Assembly: GCA_009192285.1 (NCBI GenBank)
Contig: WBVU01000003.1
Coordinates: 4,371,973 to 4,435,972, forward strand
Length of the DNA: 64,000 nt
Source: Morchella semilibera
Lineage: Eukaryota > Ascomycota > Pezizomycetes > Pezizales > Morchellaceae
Direction of reading: 5' to 3'
Part shown: positions 11,872 through 23,446 of the stretch, piece by piece
How positions within the stretch are numbered: position 1 is the first letter of the stretch
Layout: every line of letters starts with the position of its first letter
Position numbers and translations under genes: made by a program
The notes under the pieces: generated by a model
What the model saw: the letters and a program-made list of their open reading frames with translations, nothing else
Database searches by the model: none
Told to the model about the DNA's origin: nothing

Positions 11872-13233
11872 TGTGTGTGTGGGTTTTGTTTTTTGTTTCG
11901 AGGTGGGATAGGGGGTGAGGGAGGAGCGGTGTTTGGTGTCAATGAGCGATTGACTAGGTAAGGGTAGCTAGGGCGTTGCTGTGGTGATGATGATGGCTGG
12001 GCAGGGGGTTATGGACAGGGGTGGTGATAGTAATAATAATAATAGATCAGGTTTAGTAAACTACAATTGATGATGATGATGATGATGAGATATAAGTATA
12101 GGTACTTGACTGGATTAATCGGTCGGCCTGCGGGTGTCCGGGTACCTGGCTGGGTAAAGCGTGGTACGTCGGTCCGGGTGCTATCGCCGGCGTAGGTACA
12201 TAGCTAGATTAATTAATTGCTAAGAACCGCACCGGGGTCGCTGAAATAGAGTATTCGGAGTTCCGGGGCATCGGATTGGAAGTCGGAAACGGGACGAGCG
12301 TAGCCACTAAGACTAAGACTAAGTTATTATTCCGTGCTAGACAGTAAGTATATTCTATTCTCCGGGGGATGCAGCGAGTGATAAAGGGTGTCTCGGTAGC
12401 AGTGTTGCCTCTTTAAGAATGTCACACGTTTGTTAGAGTAGAGATCCAACGGATTATTCTATTGATAGGGTGGTTTCCCTCGATCAGAAGAACCCTGTAG
12501 TGTGTTACCTTAGGTACCACCATCGAATCCACAGGCCAGCTGCCTCGTACAGATTCTAGAAGAAAGCAAGGCTGAGGAGGAGAAAAGGTTGCACCTCGGC
12601 CAACCCATGCCAGTAAGCACTCTAAAGAACCCCCAGCTCCACTGCGGGTCCCGTCAAATCGGGCGTGTTCCGGCAAGCAACTAGCTAGCTACATAGCGTC
12701 ACAAGCGCCCATATGCCGAGGCACCAAGGTAAAAGTAAAGTAATCAACTCGAGAGTAGCCCTTACCCTAATCCCTCCTTGGTTTAATGTCTTCCTGATTT
12801 CTAATTCTAATGCGGTGCCTGACGACAGAATATCGCAGAAGTCCCCCTCCCCTCTGCTAGAGTAGGTAAGGTAGGAGGGAAGGGTTGTGACGTTGCCATG
12901 ATTGTCTTCCCAACTGAAACCAAGCTTCGTTGCAAACACTGCAGCCTTCTCTCGGGGGAGGGTCTGTAGTGGGCAGCTGCTGGAGTGCAGCATTGCATAC
13001 CCCCCCACATTGAAAAAAAAAAACTAGCATTGGATTGGAGGTAGACGGAGCATCTATCTGTAGACGGAGCATCTATCTTTCCGAGCCTTACAAATTGAAA
13101 GTGCTTCTTCTTCCTCTTCCTCATGGGCCGAGTAGATATAAAACAACCCCCCCCCCCAATCGATATCCCCATCCCACAACCACACATCAGACCACATCCA
13201 AACCAAAACCAACACACCCAATCAGCATCCACA
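11872..13233. other. Intergenic with microsatellites
   Basis: Contains TAA repeats near 12030 and a GAT array near 12068-12090, then unique sequence without a convincing gene. A CTATC/TGTAGACGGAGCATC direct duplication lies near 13045-13080. The C-run at 13147-13157 lies in the probable 5' leader of the reductase gene. Confidence 0.5.
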
Positions 13234-14444
13234 ATGGTCCAGAACAAAGCCATCATCTTCCACTCCGTCCCGCACGGCTTCCCCACCTCCGAGAACCTGC
13301 GTCTCGAGACCCGCTCGGTCGACCTCGACGCCGTCCCCGCCGGCGGCGTCATCCTCAAGAACGGCGTCACCTCGTTCGACCCCTACATGCGTGGCCGCAT
13401 GCGCCCCGCCGAGGTCAAGTCCTACTCCCCGGCCTATGAGCTGGGCGCCCCCATCGACACGGCCGGCGTCTCAAAGGTCGTAAAGTCCGACTGCCCAGAC
13501 TTCAAGGAGGGCGACGTCGTCATTGGCCCCACCAAAATGGAGGAATACACCGTTGTCGGGAAGGAGAGGCTCGCCGGCCTGAGGCTTCTCGACAACAAGG
13601 AGGGACTCCCCTCAGCTACTACTTGGGCATCCTGGGTATGCCTGGATTGACCGCCTAGTGAGTATTTGATTATCCCTTCTTGGAGCTTTTCCCTACTTTG
13701 CCATTTGGTCCAAAGCTCAATTGGTGGTTCACTAACATGCCGCTAGCTCCTCGTTCTACGAGCTCGGCGAGCCCAAGAAGGGAGAGACAATCTTCATCTC
13801 CGCCGCCTCCGGCGCCGTCGGCTCCCTCGTCGGCCAGCTCGCCAAGCGCGAGGGCCTCACCGTCGTCGGCTCCGCCGGCTCCGACGACAAGGCCGAGTTC
13901 CTCACGTCCACCCTCGGCTTCGACGCCGCCTTCAACTACAAGAAGGAGGCGCCCTCCGCGGCGCTCAAGAAGTACGCGCCGCAGGGCATCGACATCTACT
14001 ACGAGAACGTTGGCGGCGAGACGCTCGACGCGGCCCTGGAGGCCGCAAACAACTTTGCCCGCTTCATCATGTGCGGCATGATCTCGCAGTACAACGCAAA
14101 GTCAAAGAGCGAGCTCTACGGCGTCAAGAACACCATGAACATCGTCTCGAAGCGCCTCACCATCAGGGGGTTCATTGTCGGCGATAAGAACCTCGGCCCA
14201 AAGTATAGCAAGGAGCACCAGGAGAATGTCAAGAGGTGGCTCGTCAATAAGGAGCTTACCTACCGCGAGACCCTGACCGAGGGCTTGGAGAACGCTGTCG
14301 ACGGGTTCGTGGGTATGCTCAAGGGGCAGAACTTTGGGAAGGCTTCTTTGAAGGTATTTTTATCTCCTCCCCCCCTCCTCCCTCCCCCGTGAATTGGGAT
14401 TTGCTGACGGATATGTGATATATTAGATTGCCGATCTTGAGTAG
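13234..14444 (+). CDS. NADPH-dependent alkenal/enone reductase-like MDR, frameshifted
   Basis: Medium-chain dehydrogenase of the leukotriene B4 dehydrogenase / double-bond reductase branch (zinc-free, NADPH-dependent reduction of activated C=C bonds). Exons 13234-13657, 13747-14353 and 14427-14444 have good GTGAGT...GCTAG and GTATTT...ATTAG introns. Family motifs include DPYMRGRM, the Rossmann loop SAASGAVGSLVGQLAK and YYENVGGETLD. The summed coding length is 1049 nt, one short of a multiple of three. The frame breaks in the C-run at 13608-13611: reading before it ends KEGLP and reading after it, one base shifted, resumes LSYYLGILGMPGLTAYSSFYELG across the intron. A single missing C explains everything and would give 349 residues. 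This is either a homopolymer sequencing error or a recent null allele. Confidence 0.88.
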
Positions 14445-16378
14445 GTTGCTTCTTTTTTTTTTGCTTTTTTATTATCTAGATTCCATCATTGTATACTGTA
14501 TACTATAAAGGAGTTTTTCTTTTGGTGGGGGGCGGGGGATCTTGCTTTTTTCTTTTTTGATGTGTGTGTGTTGTGTGTTGTGTTTCTGACCCGGGTGCGG
14601 TTCGCTAGAAATATCGGTGAGAGTAAGCTGTAAGCTATCGTTGTAGTCCCGTGCACTGTATGATTAGAAAAGAAAAACGAGTCGGGCGGGGTTGCGGGAC
14701 TATCCGTGAGGAGGGCGAAATCAAAAATTGAACTGAGCACTGTAGCAGGGCCAATGATCACACTGCCAACAATGCTAGAACTTTGATATATAGTGGTGGT
14801 GGTGGTGGTGGTGTAAGCGCTAAACCCCTTTTGTGGGGAGGGGGAGGGGGGTTGGTTTATATCTATTTCCTAATGGGGGTTGACAGCCGTTATGAAAGGC
14901 GCAATCTACCCCTGACCCTCAGGTGAGTACTGTAGTTCCCGGGTACTGTTTATGTTCACCCGCGTATATACGCTCCTTCCTGGCGGTTCTGGGCTCTTTT
15001 GTAGTAGTGCCGGGTTGGGAGGGGGCGGTATCAATGAATGGTTCGGGGTTGTTGGTGGGGTGCGATTGTAAGGCGGGGATCCTCCGGCCGGGGTTGATAT
15101 ATAGCTACTTGTGTGCGTGGTGGCTGGAAATAAGGATAGCTATATATATAGAGCGGAGGGCCGGGGTGGGGGAGTGGGGGTGGGAGTGTGTCAGGGGGGA
15201 TATATCCTGGTTCTTATTATATTACACTGCGGTGGGATGGTTCTATGTCGGGCTACTTGGCCAATTGGTTATATGTTTGCTTCCTCCCCTTCTCCCCCCA
15301 CCCACCACAGGGTGGGGCGGGAGAGGGTGGTTGGTAGAGGTAGTCCGAGTCATAAGTAGTGTCTATCGTGCCCCCGTCCGTGCCCGTGCCCGCGCCCGCC
15401 CGATCACCTACCCCAGGTATGGGGTCTCTTACTATAGTCTGACAGCTAGACGTACCCGCTCGATCGAGGACATGCAGGGAGGTAACTGTCGATCAGTTTA
15501 GCCCTAGGCTCGAGTCCTGGATGTCTTGAAGCAGCTCCGCAGGCGGCACCTAGCTCTCCGGCGGTGATATAGATATCGATATCAGAAGGGAGTGGTCTGT
15601 GCGTGTTTTGGAACGGGGTTTTTTGGTCGGCGGTGGTGGTTCTGGTTTGTAACTGCACTCCAAACGGTAGTGGATACATGTCTATTGTATTTTATGATAT
15701 GCGGTAGGTGCGCTCTGGAGGTATATACATATCAATAATAATGATGCCCAATAATAGTACTTCAACATTCCAACGCCAACCGCGGGCATGTATGTACCCT
15801 TATAGATAGACAGTGCATGAGTGTCCACGGAAGCTACTGTAGCCCGAGAGTCGATCCATACCCCTATCAAGCGGTTAATTACTCTTATAAAAGGTGCCGC
15901 TGTATTATACATACATGTATGTACTTGTATATAGTAGAAACGCTATGCGACCTACAAACACAGTCGCCGACGATAACACTGCCGGAATGAGGGCTGGGAT
16001 TTAGTAGAGTTAAGGATTGATAATAAAGCCGGTATCAGATGGAGTCCGCTGTTTTGTAGTACATCGTTACTCCCGAAGTAACTGTTGCTATTGGAATGTT
16101 AGGGCGCGCTCGAGCTCTACCCAGGCTTCTTTCAAGTTATAGAGTCATGGTTGGGGATTTGGCTTTTTGCTCACCTTCTCAAGAGTAGATTGGCTGGAGC
16201 TAGTAACTCATATTAGTGTAACAGAGTGACAATACTACAGTACAAAAAGAGGGATGGGATCAACGGTATTCTCGTGATTTAACCCACTTGATTAGTAAAC
16301 CCTCCTCCTTGGCAAACATTGTAACGTTGCACATATAACCCCGCAAACTTATAATCAAAATTGCTTGCTGGTTGGTAA
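14445..16378. other. Intergenic, simple repeats
   Basis: No gene recognised. It holds a GGT microsatellite near 14795-14813, a GTGTGT run near 14561, G-rich stretches around 15160-15190 and TACATGTA at 15912. Frames across 14923-15501 have no protein-like character. Confidence 0.45.
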
Positions 16379-16449
16379 GCGTACTTGGTCTAACGGTTAT
16401 GATTTTCGCTTCCCAAGCGGGAGAACGGGGTTCGACTCCCCGAGTACGC
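16379..16449 (+). tRNA. tRNA-Gly (anticodon CCC)
   Basis: A 71-nt cloverleaf without intron. The acceptor stem GCGTACT pairs with AGTACGC. The T arm is CGGGG-TTCGACT-CCCCG. The anticodon stem TTCGC/GCGGG encloses loop TTCCCAA with anticodon CCC, so it decodes GGG. The D arm TGGTCTAACGGTTATGA matches fungal tRNA-Gly. A and B box promoters are internal. Confidence 0.95.
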
Positions 16450-17642
16450 ATTACAGTTTACGGTTTCGGTGGGGGTCCTTCCTGGTTCGGGGGAGGCCAG
16501 GCCGGGCGGGGGTGTGCTTTTTAACTAGAGGACAGGGGTCCCGGTGGGGGGGTGCCTTGTCACCGTAGTAGGTAGGTGAGGTGGATGATTTGTTTATAGG
16601 GGTATATTTGTACCGTAGGTCAACTCAATAACATGATCGGATCTGGGACGGTCCTTGTGTGGTTGGGGAGGATGGGGGCAGATGGGGGTACGTGCGGGGC
16701 TAGCTAGAGGAATTGAATGTCGAATATTGGGTGACTTCCCGTAGAAAATTTAGAACCTAGATTTCTGGCCAGTATGGCAAAGGCTCGCGAACAACCAATC
16801 ATACTACTACTGGTTTTCAAGTTGAGATCTGAACCGACCCCTCCCCCCCCTCTGCCCAGATCCAGATTCTAGAATCTAAATTTCCACGGGAAGTCATCCA
16901 TTGAGTATTGAATATTCGGAACGGGTTGGCCAGGTAAAATTGGGTAGTGGGTCTTTTTTATTCTAGCTACATACAGGGGGGCGGTGGCATCTTACCAGGG
17001 TCCTGGTTGGGTTTGGGGGGGTGTCTGGTCATGAATTGTCACTCGGTCACGTGTTTGTGATTGCTGTGCCTGGAACACTTGTCCTGCTGGTATGGTACAC
17101 ACACAGAGTATGTGGCTGTCTCTTGTGTTACGAAAAAGACTTTTTATCTTGGATGGGACGTTGTCTGTCGGTGATTGAACCCGTACCCTCTTCTCATGTA
17201 TATTGGTATGTGTGACTTTCAAGTTGGCTACAGTCGAATTTCCTACAAGGGTACCCTCTATAAGAATAATCTGTAAGGGTATGTGTTCATGGTCCTTCTG
17301 GTCAGCTTTTCTCACACAAAATCACTCTTAGTATAAGGGTAAGTGCCCTATAAGGGTACTGATCTTTGGTCCCGACGTATCCTTATATATAGAGGTTTCA
17401 ACTGTGTATATCACAGCGTATATATTATACTTGAGCTTGGTGCGTTTGCTGCTGGTGCGGAGGTCTTGTTGGTTGCGTGGGGGTATGTATTGGGTGGTCA
17501 TATTGTAGTATGTGCTGAACCTCGTCTTGCCCAGCCCGTAGAGGGCATCTCGGTGAAAAAAACAATAGCATATATATAAATTATGGGTATATATATATAA
17601 TACACATGTGTGTCAACCCGCCCTCCCCCCCCAATAACCCAC
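16450..17642. other. Intergenic after tRNA-Gly
   Basis: Contains the inverted-repeat element listed separately and several TATAAGGGTA-type short repeats near 17250-17365. AT-rich TATATA tracts precede the end of the small minus-strand gene. No gene recognised. Confidence 0.45.
16714..16919. repeat. MITE-like element with long imperfect terminal inverted repeats
   Basis: Left arm about 16714-16768 and right arm about 16860-16919 are imperfectly complementary over about 45-50 nt, with a shared core TGACTTCCCGT and AAATTTAGA. Total length is about 200 bp with no coding capacity. Exact boundaries and target duplication could not be fixed by eye. Confidence 0.55.
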
Positions 17643-18077
17643 CTACTTCTTCTCATACCCCGGCGGTGCCTCGGACTTCACTAACCCCTTGAACCGCTGC
17701 CCCGCCTCGCCCGCATCCTTCACATCCAGCACCAGGTACGTCCTGTCCGGCTTGACCCTTCTCAGGCAGCTGGGGTGCAGCAGCTCGCGGCTCTCCGGGT
17801 CGAGGAGGACCCATTTCCCCTGCTGTAGCTGCGCGCGCGGGACGAGGTCACGGAGGATCTTGTCGATCTTGCTTGAGAGATCCTGGCCGGGGCGTGTTAG
17901 TGTTAAGGAGGAAGGGAGAGGGAGAGGGGGGAGGACGTACATCTTCGCGCTGGTAGGGGACCGCGAATGGGAGGCCGTGGGCGGGGAAGAGAAGCTTGAT
18001 TTGGTTGTTTCTATGGTTTGGGTTTTTTTAGTCTAGGTTATAATGATGGGTGGTAGCGGGTGGTATATATACCCCAT
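17643..18077 (-). CDS. Small ubiquitin-like-fold candidate with C-terminal PPxY, paralogue A
   Basis: Three exons: 18077-18073 (only ATGGG), 18010-17941 and 17882-17643, 104 residues. The 5-nt first exon is inferred from a GTATAT donor and CATAG acceptor and is mirrored exactly by the paralogue 700 bp away. The protein starts MGNNQIKLLFPAHGLPF and ends APPGYEKK; PPGY fits the PPxY ligand of WW domains. Between them lies a predicted strand, an amphipathic helix (DLSSKIDKILRDL) and two strands (WVLLDPESRELL, TYLVLDVK). This resembles the small ubiquitin-like domain common in filamentous-fungal proteins, though I cannot confirm the match. No signal peptide or membrane segment. Function unknown; a WW-domain partner such as an Rsp5-type ligase is a guess from the motif. 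Confidence 0.75.
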
Positions 18078-18777
18078 GGCTAGCTAGTTATGATGATGAT
18101 TGTAATTACGGTTCTTGAATTCAATGTTTTGGACGTATGTCTGTGTGTGATTCTTGGGAGGGAGGCATGAACTGTGGGGGTGTGGGGGGGGGGGGTTCCA
18201 TTGGGGGTTATATATAATAAATAATTCGATTCAATGATCACAGAGTCGGCTATTGAATTAGGCTACCACGCGCACACAGCCATGAGGCCAATGATTACTA
18301 ACGCGACGATTTACGAGAACTCGGGCTGTGCTGTGTCGTGGTGTAGCGAGGATCGGGTGCAGGCTAGTCTCGTTCCCAGACTGTTGTTTTGTTGTCGCAC
18401 AGCAGGCACACACAGAGACTAGGTGCAGGAGATCTGCACTTTGACCGTTGGGCGCATACCAGGGGTTATAATATGACAGCTTATGTAGCTCCTCTGCTCT
18501 GAGGGCCTGTGGACAAGAGATAGTGATAGTTTGAAATCTGTGTTGATTGACGTAACGAGAAGACAAAACTACTACATGTAGAAAAGAAGAAAAAAGCATA
18601 ACCGATAAACCATCGTGATCAGAAACAAAGCCCACCCACACAGAACCGCACCCGGAAACCGTAAACCCCGCACCCACCCAGGGAAAAAGCAAAAAATTGA
18701 AATAAGAAACGAAATAAAGAAACGAGGAACCTAGTAACACATTTCCCTTCACCTTTGCACCCACGTCACTGCTCTAA
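18078..18777. other. Spacer between tandem paralogues
   Basis: About 700 bp with a G-run near 18182-18194 and TACATGTA at 18573. It contains the presumed promoter of paralogue A on the minus strand. No other gene is supported. Confidence 0.5.
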
Positions 18778-19275
18778 CTACGCCGAGTACCCTGGCGGCG
18801 GCCCCGAAGCTGCCCTCTCACATGCCGCCTTCAGATCTGCAGCCTTGAGCCCGGCCGCCTTCAGCGGCAGGACCATATATGTGCCGCCGGGCCTGATCAT
18901 TTTTGCTGCAAAGGCCTCGTGGATGACGCTTGAGTAATATGTATCGACCAGGATCCAGTCACCGGAGGTCGGCATACTGATTGAGATCTGGCCGCCGTCG
19001 GTGGCGGGGATTGTGAAACCGCCAGCTTTAGTCACGCCTTTCTTCTCCATGTCGGTGAGGAGGAGGTTGATTTTGGCGACGACTTGCTGAAAGGTGAGTA
19101 GGTTAGTAAGGGGAGAGGAGAGAAGAGGTGGAGGAGGGAGGGACGTACGGGGATTTCACTGATGGGGATGGTGAAGGGCATAGCATGGGAGGGGAAGAGG
19201 AGCTTGAATTGACCGTTGCTGGGTTTGTTAGTATGGGACTTCTTTATTTATCTGAAGTTCTTATGCTCACCCCAT
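18778..19275 (-). CDS. Small ubiquitin-like-fold candidate with C-terminal PPxY, paralogue B
   Basis: Three exons: 19275-19271 (ATGGG), 19218-19149 and 19086-18778, 127 residues. Exon 1, exon 2 length (70 nt) and both intron phases equal those of paralogue A, so the pair arose by tandem duplication. The start is MGNGQFKLLFPSHAMPF and the end GPPPGYSA, again with PPxY at the extreme C-terminus. The middle shares the W(I/V)L(V/L)D and TY(M/L)VL strands. It differs by an insertion near GGFTIPATDGGQISISMP and an Ala/Lys-rich helix (LKAAGLKAADLKAA) before the tail. Intron 1 uses GTGAGC with an ACTAAC branch site. The paralogues are very diverged, which with the kept termini suggests selection on the two ends. 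Function unknown. Confidence 0.78.
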
Positions 19276-21929
19276 TATGGATATCTTGTATAAAATAATA
19301 CTACTGTCGCGAGAATTTGAGCTAGTGTGATACTATGGTGATGATTTGGATTGTACCTACGTGGTGGGGAGTGAGGTGGAGAATGGGTGTGGTGGTGATA
19401 AAGAGATGCATATATGTAGTAGCAAGCGAATGCGGCCCAATCCGGTTGTTGAGACTTCTTTAGGCACCCAGCTATCACATGGTGATTGTGAAACACCTCT
19501 GTGCGACGTTCATGGGTTGTCACTCGGGTGTACTTCTTAGCACGGGTGAGCGAAAGATATGTACCCGCCGTTGGAAATTTGCTGTCAATTTTATTCCGGG
19601 ACCTTTACCACTCATAGTATCCTGAAGTGGCTTCTCCAGTGAAGCAGAGATTTGGTATCCAGACATCCCTACGCACGTACAAGGTGTATGTGGGCGTTGC
19701 CAAGTTAAAACGTGCACCGCCCCGGGCCCCCAACACCCTGGGCGCATGGTGCATGTAGTTATGAGAGAATCTACTGACGTTTTTGAACTGGGCCATTACT
19801 GCATACACCCAAAACCATGTAGTCAGCCTACTATAGACAGGGTTTGTGGGTTAAGCTTTCTGCCTTTGACTCGATGGCGTAGTCTGGATCATGGATACAT
19901 GTGCCTACATACATGTACTTTGGTTATACTGTTGGCGCAATTGGCCCGAGTCTGCCTTATCCATGTACAAGGTATACCTTAATCTCGTACCCATCTTCTA
20001 CGGACACCTTGCTAACGTATGGTCTGGAAGTATACCCCTAGCGTTAGCCCCGACAGGTTCCGAGAATGGACCGCGACTCTATGTGGGTGCTAAGGTCACG
20101 CCCGGTCCTCACTTTAAATACAGAATCAAACATTTTAGACGGTAGTAGTAGGCATATTAATTTCAGATATATTAATTTCAGGCAAGGGCGGACATATTTC
20201 AGCACTTAGACGACATGAGAACCGGACACGACTCCAACACCCCGACACGAGAACCTAAACCCCCCAGGCCCCTACACAGAAACCGAACATACTTTAGCAC
20301 CCCGGTGTGAGCACAGGACATGGCTTTAACACTCAGACTGGAGATTAGGGGTTTGTTTTGACCCGGAATTAGCTGACCAGGCGCCCCGGGGTGGGGTGTT
20401 CGTCCCTCCGGTAGGAGGGCTGGGAATGAGCCTAGGTGTGCCTTGGACAATCTATCCCTGTGTATCACAGGCCTAGCCTCGTACTCACCCCCTACGAGTA
20501 GCTTGCTACTTACCATAGGTGGGCTGGGTATGAGCCTAATATAATACGGTACCAAAAAAGGTTCGTTATATATATACGGTCCGTCAATACGCTCGCTATG
20601 CAGTGCCAAAAAAAGCAGATGTATCCAGTACCTTATCTGTCAAAATACCACGACGCGGTATTGTTACAGAATTGCTATGTTATAATGGTTGAAGCTCATG
20701 TTTAATTCGGAAGTTTTACATGATACCATATTGCTATGGTATCTATCACACCCCCCCCCTCCTTTTTTTTTGGTACTGTAGTAATGCGGTAAGAATACAA
20801 TAATACAGGGTTAATTAGGTATTCGTCACTAAAAGTGATTTATCTCCCGATTTGTACAGGCCTTCCGCGGCGTTTAGGGCAACGACTAATTAAACTGAGT
20901 GAGTAATTACTGACTAGAGAGTTTTACGGCCACTCAGAGGATCCCCCAGAACGCCGAGACCTTGTGGCAGGCACCCAGACGGCCTTGAAAACACTGGAGG
21001 GGATAGGTTGCGATATAGAGGGCTATACCTCGCGGTCTAACTTAAGCAGAAATCGTTACCACTCCGAGCCCATACTGGGATAGTCTAGAAGATGGTTGAG
21101 GTATTTAACGTGTTTGTCATCTTTGAGTCTTTCGTCATAAAGAAATCAAGCTTTCTTTCTTTCTTTTACTATCAGGGCGGCGGGAGGGGGAGGGACAAAA
21201 GAAAATGTTGTAATATGTATTGCTGATATTCCGAGCATAGTATAGTCAACTAGAGTGCATAGGAGTACTAGCCTGTTCGGTATACGTACACACATAACTA
21301 TAACTATGTGGTTTTCTAGGCTTGTACCCAGCCCTCTCACCGGAGGGGCTGGAGCGTTACCGTTCCGACCTTTGGTGGGATCTTTTTGCGGGAGTATTGG
21401 TCTCCGACACCAGAAAGGCTCCTGTCGGGGTCAGAGGGCTGCTGGAGGGCTGTCGGAGTTCATTTTTGGGCCCCGACATGAAAATAAAGTTTATCTTGAC
21501 CCCGATATCACATTTCAGGGCCCGACATGAGAAATGGAGGGTGTCGAGGTTTTCCCAGCCAAAGACTAGCGAGTGATATATTATGACCAATTATATTTAC
21601 CCGCAAAGGAATCAGACAGCCAAACATGTTCCAAATTTGAATCATGGTGCATAAAAGGGTAATAATATATGTATAATTGAAGTAGTAACTCTACTATAGT
21701 ATTTTAGTTTTTCCCGGTATCCTTTACGGCTTATAGACAGTTATCATGGTGGCCACCCTGAGCATTCGATCACCTCTGCACCATTCTGAACCAAAAAAAC
21801 AGCGCGATATCGGGGCTTCGAGTTGCGGCGGCTTGTGGAGCGTTGCTATATATAATGACTTCCCTGGGCTTTAGTCTCAGCGCCCTCACGAACAACAAGC
21901 CCTACAATCCCTTGGTCTCGAATAGCTGT
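19276..21929. other. Gene-poor region with degenerate repeats
   Basis: No gene recognised. It has a short tandem ATATTAATTTCAG duplication near 20155-20180 and GGGCTGGGAAT/GGGCTGGGTAT motifs near 20420 and 20520 that recur elsewhere as repeat edges. TACATGTA is at 19910. The frame across 20199-20609 looks like repeat sequence, not a protein. Confidence 0.45.
21322..21550. repeat. Dispersed repeat, copy 1
   Basis: Shares an extended, diverged match with 29310-29440, including CGGAGGGGCT, a GTTCCG..CTTTTTG block, CTGTCGGAG and GGAGGGCTGTCGGA. It starts just after a CTTGTACCCAGCC-type edge seen at other places in the window. Non-coding; class unknown. Confidence 0.55.
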
Positions 21930-22757
21930 TTATGCAGCCTGCAAAGGAGTATTATAGTAACCGCCTTGGGCACTGATACCGGCCTTTGCTTTGTAGATAA
22001 GGTAGTTGACAACTCTTCGGCGGCCTCTTTGTGCTGCTGCATGTACAGCATTTCCGTATCTACCTCCAAGGGCATTAATGTTTGCCTTCCTTCTTATTAG
22101 AAACGGGGTTATCAACTCGTTGCCTTGGTACATGCGCTGCGACTTGTAAGGCATTCCCATAATATCCACCTTGGATATTCAAATCGTTTCCCTTTTTGTA
22201 CAGCATCCTCATAACGTTGTATGCATGTATGGAGTATCAATCGATCAATCAGCATCCTCATAAGGCATAGACTCTCGGCTGCAGCTTGCAATACATTACC
22301 ACAAACCCCAATACGAGCGTCAATAACGGCACCATTTCCATCAAAGATTTGACTGACCGCTCGTGATCACCCCGGTATGTAGCGACCCGCAATATGCTTC
22401 CGTGGCAACCCTACGTTGATATCGGCACCGCTTTCGACCAAATACCCTTACTATGTCATAATTTTGGTAACATCCCCTAGCTTATAAAGCAACTCTATAT
22501 TTCCTATCTTCGAGGCTGACGTTCGCCCTATTTTTGACTAGGTATTTCACAATGTCTAGACGTTTTGTTGATGCGACTTGTAATGCGTTTCCGCACTCGC
22601 CCCCTCCCGCGTTGACATTAACGCCGTCCTCGGAGAGAACCTTGACAATCCCAATAAGCCACGAGAAGCTGTCGTCTGCAAGACACCCCCGTACGTAGAA
22701 GCCTCCTTGATAATTAACATCGAACCTTTTCGTAAGATATCTTACAGGCGTTCGCAA
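21930..22757 (-). pseudogene. Ankyrin-repeat gene relic
   Basis: Two minus-strand fragments (22757-22482 and 22169-21930) and the segment between them carry decayed ankyrin units: VNAGGGECGNALQVASTKRL followed by DIVKYLVKNRANVSLEDR, and INALGGRYGNAVHAAAQRG followed by VVNYLIYKAKAGISAQGG. This is the GG.YGNALQAA...VV.LL...GA(D/N)(I/V)N.QGG consensus of large fungal ankyrin/NLR-type proteins. Stops and frameshifts interrupt it and no N-terminal effector or NACHT domain is left. It is probably a fragment of a multi-copy family decayed by point mutation. Confidence 0.75.
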
Positions 22758-22858
22758 AGAGTTTTTTCTGGCCAGATAAACTCACCACCATATTGTTTAT
22801 CAACCTGCTCAAGGTATTTGGAGGCAAAATAACGCAGGCCTGGCCTGGGGCACTTGGG

Positions 22859-23446
22859 GGTAAGGGCGTCAATGGGCCAGCTCGGGCTGGAGAATAGGGT
22901 CGGCCTGGCCCGGCCATGCTATCCAAACTACGGACTGGCCCAAGCTAAATGGCCCGGGCCGGCCCGGGCTAAATGTGTAAGGCCTGGGCTTCTATGAGGA
23001 AGGGTGTTCGTCGGTGAGAACTAGGTGTTTGTCAATGATTTCAATACCGGAAGGGTCTGGTGTGCTTGCCCAAAAAGTTTGTACCAGTCCTTTTTTTCAA
23101 AAAGAGTCCAGTTGCCTTCCAAAATCCCCGGTTGCTATGCCAGGAACTCCCAGAAAAGGTCCTGTGGGGTTATTTAGAAACCCGGATCTTTTCCGAAAGT
23201 TATTGCTCCAGATCTGCAGACCCTACTGTGATGAACCTAAACTATCTATCGGTCACAACCGCCACCACCACCATCACACCGTATGGGCTGGGAACGAGAC
23301 TACCTGGAATTCGAACCCTCCTTCCGAGCTGCTAACATTGTATGGACGCCTTGGAGCCCGAGCCTGCCATTTAGCCCGGGCTAAATATTGACCTGCGCCC
23401 GGGCCGCCCATCTCAGCCCGCGGCTCATTGACGCCCTTGGACTTTG
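22859..23446. repeat. Foldback-like element with GC-rich inverted ends
   Basis: The left end has AAGGGCGTCAATG followed by CTCGGGCTG; the right end carries the reverse complement (CATTGACGCCCTT preceded by CAGCCCG). Both ends are rich in GGCCCGGGC palindromes. Length about 580 bp. Inside are fragments resembling other repeat edges but no transposase. Flanking ACTTGGGGG and ACTTTGGGG could be a degenerate target duplication. Confidence 0.6.

Noticed and set aside
13561-13620. An intron ending at CTCAG to explain the reductase frame break
   Set aside because: It would remove well-conserved family sequence and has no good donor; a one-base indel explains it better.
17941-19275. N-myristoylation of the MGN-starting paralogues
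   Set aside because: Position 6 is Ile or Phe instead of a small residue, so the consensus is not met.
20199-20609. Minus-strand 136-codon frame
   Set aside because: Built of degenerate repeat sequence with recurring GGGCTGGG edges; not protein-like.
23286-23360. Possible minus-strand tRNA (GGGTTCGAATTCC T-arm-like string)
   Set aside because: No A box, no acceptor pairing and no cloverleaf; it lies inside the foldback element.
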